Of a stretch of 47,153 bases of DNA, positions 44,177 to 47,153 are shown one piece after another. The notes beneath the pieces are model-generated. The model was given only the letters and a program-made list of their open reading frames with translations. It searched no databases and was not told where the DNA came from. This DNA comes from Deltaproteobacteria bacterium CG11_big_fil_rev_8_21_14_0_20_45_16 (GTDB taxonomy: Bacteria > Bdellovibrionota > UBA2394): the NCBI GenBank assembly GCA_002787535.1, contig PCXB01000013.1, positions 1-47,153 on the forward strand. Direction: 5' to 3'. Both the position numbers and the translations under genes were made by a program. Position 1 is the stretch's first letter, and each line of letters begins with the position of its first letter.

Positions 44177-44184
44177 GTATCGGC
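44177..44184 (-). promoter_or_regulatory. Candidate sigma-28 -10 element for the flagellin gene
   Basis: On the minus strand GCCGATAC lies about 70 bases before the flagellin start, close to the FliA consensus GCCGATAA. The matching -35 region is poor (TTTCTTTT rather than TAAAG). The 289-base divergent gap 44108-44396 otherwise shows no clear element. Confidence 0.4.
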
Positions 44185-44396
44185 ACCGCGTCAAAAGAAA
44201 CCGCGAAGCCGATCTCATCTACACATTCGGATAAGTAAGCGGAGATCGAAGCTAGAAAGTGAAAAATTATTTAAGATCTTAAATTTGCCAGCCTTTTATC
44301 ACTCAACGATCTGCGTCAAACTCTCGACTAGAAACTGATTACAGAATTAGACCAATTGCGGCTAATTGGATAACTTTATGCCTTGGGAGGTGTGGG

Positions 44397-45437
44397 ATGA
44401 TTGTCGGAACTTCATTTTTTCTAGCTATTGGACTTAGCATGAACGGTTCGCAGATTGCTAAGCTTCCGGCCCCGTCAAACAATTGGTGCTATTCCGAAAC
44501 CCATCTCGAAAGTCATAATGATTTTGGCGTTTTTGTCTCCCAGCTAACAGAAATAGAAGAGCGAAGCTTCTCACTAAGCGGACGACTTCACCAAAGGATC
44601 CAGCGTGAATTCGATACTCAAGGCAATGAAGTTTCCCGTGCGATTTACCAATATACAAATTTCGGCGCGCTGTCTTTTGTCCAGGCTTACGACCATGGCA
44701 AACTTATTCAGGAAGAGGAAATTGTTTACGATCAAACAAACAATCGTCCCGTTCAAATTCAAAGCCTAGATCACAGCCTGGGAATTCTCCATGTGACGAC
44801 ACTACATTACGACGACAAAGAGCGAATCGTTGCCCGCTCCCACAAAATTTGGAATGACGAGCAACTCATCGATCAGTGGACCGATGAATTTATCTTTGAC
44901 GACCAGGACACCATCCTAGTTCTGAATTTTTGCTATCTCGAAAATAACCGCTTGGAAGGAATCGGAAGCGTGATTCAATGGGATGCCCAAGGTCATATCG
45001 TTCGTGAAACCTGCATTGGTCGCGAGGGTTTGATTTATGATCGCGAAACTAGCATTACCTACGATTCTGAAAGCAAAATTACTCAGACCTATCTGATAGA
45101 AACTGATCAAGCTGGCCAAAGCATACGACAGGAGTTTTTTGACGCCAACGAGCGAATTATTCAAATAAATTTTGATCGAAACGCCGATCATCACTTTGAT
45201 TGGACTCAGCTTTCAAACTACGAAGAAACCTCCGATGATTTAAGGAGAAATATGCTTCGTATCGATCTTCGATCTGACAACAATAGCCTGATCCACAACG
45301 AACGCAGAAACCTAGATGCTGAAGGAAGGGTTTCAATCGAATCTACCGAAGACTACTCGTTGTTTGACAAGATTCAGGGTCGACTGAAGAGCTGGACCAA
45401 AAAACGTCAATCTTTTGATTACGAATGTACAAACTAA
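44397..45437 (+). CDS. Exported protein with RHS-like YD repeats
   Basis: The ATG at 44397 follows GGGAGGTGTGGG. The N-terminus is hydrophobic (MIVGTSFFLAIGLSMNGSQI) and could be a signal. The body has RHS/YD-type repeats: REFDTQGNEVSRAIYQYTNF, LHYDDKERIVARSHKIWNDE, WDAQGHIVRETCIGREGLIY and TYDSESKITQTYLIETDQAG. There is no RHS core motif or toxin-like variable C-terminus within its 346 residues, so it is not a complete Rhs toxin. It may be a wall- or envelope-associated repeat protein. Divergent from the flagellin gene. Confidence 0.65.
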   Translation: MIVGTSFFLAIGLSMNGSQIAKLPAPSNNWCYSETHLESHNDFGVFVSQLTEIEERSFSLSGRLHQRIQREFDTQGNEVSRAIYQYTNFGALSFVQAYDHGKLIQEEEIVYDQTNNRPVQIQSLDHSLGILHVTTLHYDDKERIVARSHKIWNDEQLIDQWTDEFIFDDQDTILVLNFCYLENNRLEGIGSVIQWDAQGHIVRETCIGREGLIYDRETSITYDSESKITQTYLIETDQAGQSIRQEFFDANERIIQINFDRNADHHFDWTQLSNYEETSDDLRRNMLRIDLRSDNNSLIHNERRNLDAEGRVSIESTEDYSLFDKIQGRLKSWTKKRQSFDYECTN

Positions 45438-45464
45438 AGAACCCATCTTAGTACTAGGCAAAGA

Positions 45465-46334
45465 ATGCCAAGTTATTCTGATATTACGATCTTAACGAGT
45501 GAGCAGTTTGATGAACCTCATTCGGATGATATTTTTCTGATTCGGGCCCTCAAAGAAGAGGGCTTACGCGTAGATCTCAAGCCCTGGGAAGGACTCGATC
45601 CGATCGCGCACGATACAGGAGCCTACATCTTCAGAACGACCTGGGGTTACTTCACAAGGATAAAGGAATTTAAGCTATTTCTAAGAAAATTAAGCGAATC
45701 CAGAAAATCCGTTTGGAATCCTATTTCGATCGTCAAATGGAATCTTCATAAAAAGTATTTGCTAGAACTGCGCGGCAAATCTCTCCCCGTGGTCCCCACC
45801 GAAATTACTTCCGTCTCTAATCATCTTAACCTTCATCATCTCTGCGAAAAATTTGGATCGGAGATATTGGTTATCAAACCTTGCGTCGGAGCAAGCGGCT
45901 ATCTAACTTTCCAATTTTCAAACAAAACTGGTTTTGGTGAACATGAAAAAAGTTTTGCGGAGTTAATTGGTCACGAGGTTCTGATTCAACCCTTTATTGA
46001 AAGCATTGGAACAGAGGGCGAATATTCATTTATTTTTATAGATGGCCTATTTACCCACTGCGTCCTCAAGCAGCCCGCGGCTTCAGAGTTTCGAGTACAA
46101 GCCGATCATGGAGGAACAGCCTTGAAAGTTCCAGCGCCACCTAAAGGTCTCCAAGTAGCTCAACAAATATTGCAAACCTTGGAAGAGGAAATTCTCTACG
46201 CACGAGTGGATCTCGTTCGACATCATTCAAACTGGCTTCTGATGGAACTAGAGTTGATCGAACCGCAACTTTGGTTTCGATACGAGGCTTCGGCCGCGAC
46301 AGCTCTGGCTCTCGCCCTATCTAAGCGTCTCTGA
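45465..46334 (+). CDS. ATP-grasp-family ligase
   Basis: The fold is suggested by IVKWNLHKKYLLELRGKSLP, the SEILVIKPCVGASGYLTFQF central Lys-loop, HEVLIQPFIESIGTEGEYSF, FRVQADHGGTA and the C-terminal YARVDLVRHHSNWLLMELEL with the Mg-binding E-x-x-x-x-P. It most resembles the RimK/GshB-like and cycloserine-pathway DcsG-like ATP-grasp proteins, which join carboxylates to amines. The 289 residues and short N-terminal domain fit. It follows the RHS-like gene by 27 bases on the same strand, so they may be coregulated. Substrate unknown. Confidence 0.8.
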   Translation: MPSYSDITILTSEQFDEPHSDDIFLIRALKEEGLRVDLKPWEGLDPIAHDTGAYIFRTTWGYFTRIKEFKLFLRKLSESRKSVWNPISIVKWNLHKKYLLELRGKSLPVVPTEITSVSNHLNLHHLCEKFGSEILVIKPCVGASGYLTFQFSNKTGFGEHEKSFAELIGHEVLIQPFIESIGTEGEYSFIFIDGLFTHCVLKQPAASEFRVQADHGGTALKVPAPPKGLQVAQQILQTLEEEILYARVDLVRHHSNWLLMELELIEPQLWFRYEASAATALALALSKRL

Positions 46335-46335
46335 T

Positions 46336-46545
46336 TTAGGAGGCTGCGGGCTCAGCCGCAGCTTCAGCCGGAGCCGCTTTCTTAACTTTGACTTTAATCA
46401 ATCCGGCCTCGATGAGAATCTTAACCTTCTCTTCGCCGTTAATCATTTTGGCCTCGGGAGACATGACTGAATAGCGTCCCGATCTCTTTTGAGTAATCGT
46501 ATACTTGGCAGTTTTTTTAACTCTTTTTGCAGCTTTTTTCACCAT
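46336..46545 (-). CDS. Small basic lysine-rich protein
   Basis: From the ATG at 46545, preceded by GGGGG, the 69-residue protein begins MVKKAAKRVKKTAKYTITQK and ends IKVKVKKAAPAEAAAEPAAS. Lysine and alanine at both ends flank a folded-looking middle (RYSVMSPEAKMINGEEKVKI). It resembles the small basic nucleic-acid-associated or histone H1-like proteins of Bdellovibrio, but this is only a composition match. An earlier in-frame start at 46599 is not supported. The gene follows the RRM gene by about 125 bases. Confidence 0.65.
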   Translation of the reverse strand: MVKKAAKRVKKTAKYTITQKRSGRYSVMSPEAKMINGEEKVKILIEAGLIKVKVKKAAPAEAAAEPAAS

Positions 46546-46608
46546 GAACCCCCATGTAGCGAGTTTGAGTTCGGATGAGAAGAAGTTTCTCGCCCCCAAA
46601 ACGTAAGA

Positions 46609-46635
46609 AGGCCGGTACTCTTAAAGTCCCGGCCT
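46609..46635 (-). terminator. Candidate terminator of the RRM gene
   Basis: AGGCCGG (46609-46615) pairs with CCGGCCT (46629-46635) around a 13-base loop in which ACT/AGT can pair further. It lies between the RRM gene stop and the basic protein gene. The T-run on the minus strand is broken (TTCTTACGTTTT), so terminator strength is uncertain. Confidence 0.45.
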
Positions 46636-46671
46636 CCATACAAAGATTTTAAAATCTAAAGCGAATTCTGA

Positions 46672-47028
46672 CTAGTAGCGTCCGCCGCCACCGCCGCCGA
46701 ATCCACCGCGACCACGACCGCCACCGCCGCCGAATCCACCGCGACCACGACCGCCACCGCCACCGAATCCACCTTCACGTTTTTGAGGTGGCTTGGCGCG
46801 ATCAACTTTTAGACTTCTTCCATCAACTTCTTTTCCGTTGAGGTTTGAAATCGCTGCATCAGCGGCTTCATCGTTTTCGAATTCTACGAATCCGAATCCT
46901 TTGCTCCGCCCAGATACTTGATCTGTTACAACACGAGAGCTGACAACATTGCCATATGGCGCGAAGATTTCGCCCAATTTGGCATCATTGACAGAATAAG
47001 AGAGGTTACCGACATACAATTTAGACAT
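46672..47028 (-). CDS. RNA-binding protein with one RRM and a glycine-rich tail
   Basis: Residues 1-80 are an RRM: KLYVGNLSYSVNDAKLGEIF has RNP2 (LYVGNL), and SGRSKGFGFVEFENDEAADA has RNP1 (KGFGFVEF). The tail after KPPQKREGG consists of three GFGGGGGRGRG-like repeats ending in GGGGRY, like the glycine-rich RNA-binding proteins of cyanobacteria and delta-type bacteria. It is cytoplasmic and may act in cold adaptation or mRNA binding. AAGGAG lies seven bases before the ATG at 47028. Confidence 0.9.
   Translation of the reverse strand: MSKLYVGNLSYSVNDAKLGEIFAPYGNVVSSRVVTDQVSGRSKGFGFVEFENDEAADAAISNLNGKEVDGRSLKVDRAKPPQKREGGFGGGGGRGRGGFGGGGGRGRGGFGGGGGGRY
46688..46773 (-). repeat. Tandem 33-bp repeats encoding the glycine-rich tail
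   Basis: The 33-base unit at 46688-46720 is repeated exactly at 46721-46753, and a 20-base partial copy with one change follows to 46773. Each unit encodes GGFGGGGGRGR on the minus strand. Identical copies imply recent expansion. Confidence 0.9.
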
Positions 47029-47153
47029 AGAGAAGCTCCTTGGCTTTCAATTCAGTTAAGTTAAGTTACTTGTTACAAATGCCAAGGATGCAGGGAGAAA
47101 AAATTTCCAACTTCATCATGGCGAACCAGAAAGTAGTATACCACGAATCAAAA
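47029..47153. other. Region upstream of the RRM gene, nothing further seen
   Basis: These 125 bases precede the RRM gene and reach the window edge. Apart from the ribosome binding site of that gene I see no gene, RNA or clear promoter; the sequence continues beyond the window. Confidence 0.5.

Noticed and set aside
44397-45437. Complete Rhs or polymorphic toxin
   Set aside because: No RHS core signature, no toxin-like C-terminus and no immunity gene beside it.

Overview
The window looks like ordinary chromosome from a flagellated, piliated Gram-negative bacterium, most likely Bdellovibrionota or a related former deltaproteobacterial lineage. This is an inference from content: PilB/PilT type IV pilus ATPases, a Hanks-type kinase with a C-terminal membrane anchor, single-domain PilZ proteins, a TIGR02147-family gene, many secreted proteins of unknown function, frequent GTG/TTG starts with good Shine-Dalgarno sequences, and moderate GC. 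I see no insertion sequence, prophage, CRISPR array, rRNA or plasmid origin. One tRNA (Leu, CAG) is present.

Layout. 1-3784 (minus): pilT (cut by the window edge), pilB, ribF. 3854-7607: a membrane-anchored Ser/Thr kinase facing two tail-anchored proteins that share a WWFWT membrane segment. 7632-9328: plsC, ssb and a small lipoprotein candidate. 9381-17782: haem genes (hemG-type, hemE) and a translation operon ffh-rpsP-trmD-methyltransferase-rplS-rnhB/yraN-rsmI-hemE, in which RNase HII and YraN are fused. 17888-19991: a secreted subtilase divergent from a PrcB-like exported protein. 19997-22471: recA and a mini Fe-S cluster (iscA-fdx-iscX). 22609-25714: an Ntn asparaginase and an M3 metallopeptidase. 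25818-28310: a frameshifted TIGR02147 gene overlapping a chimeric secreted/flagellin-like gene. 28307-33296: nadE, a CysQ/IMPase-type phosphatase, an orphan membrane protein and a methyltransferase. 33320-35468: a CNT nucleoside transporter between two PilZ genes. 35490-41886: ydjM-like, infA, fatty-acid desaturase, secreted EEP nuclease, TauE-type permease and small unknowns. 42116-44107: tRNA-Leu and a flagellin carrying FG-GAP/VCBS repeats. 44397-47028: an RHS-like repeat protein, an ATP-grasp enzyme, a basic small protein and an RRM protein.

The two observations most worth following are both flagellin-derived. The flagellin at 42224-44107 keeps normal terminal helices, but its variable domain holds seven D-x-[DN]-x-D-G repeats spaced about 50 residues apart, which predicts a complete seven-bladed, Ca-binding beta-propeller displayed on the filament. 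The gene at 26670-28310 has a Sec-type signal peptide and a GNGGD...LHE secreted-protein N-terminus joined to flagellin D1, IN-motif and C-terminal D1 segments, without D0. It lies directly behind a regulator-like gene broken by a 4-bp ACGC tandem duplication.

All functional calls come from reading motifs and gene order by eye. No database search or structure prediction was run.
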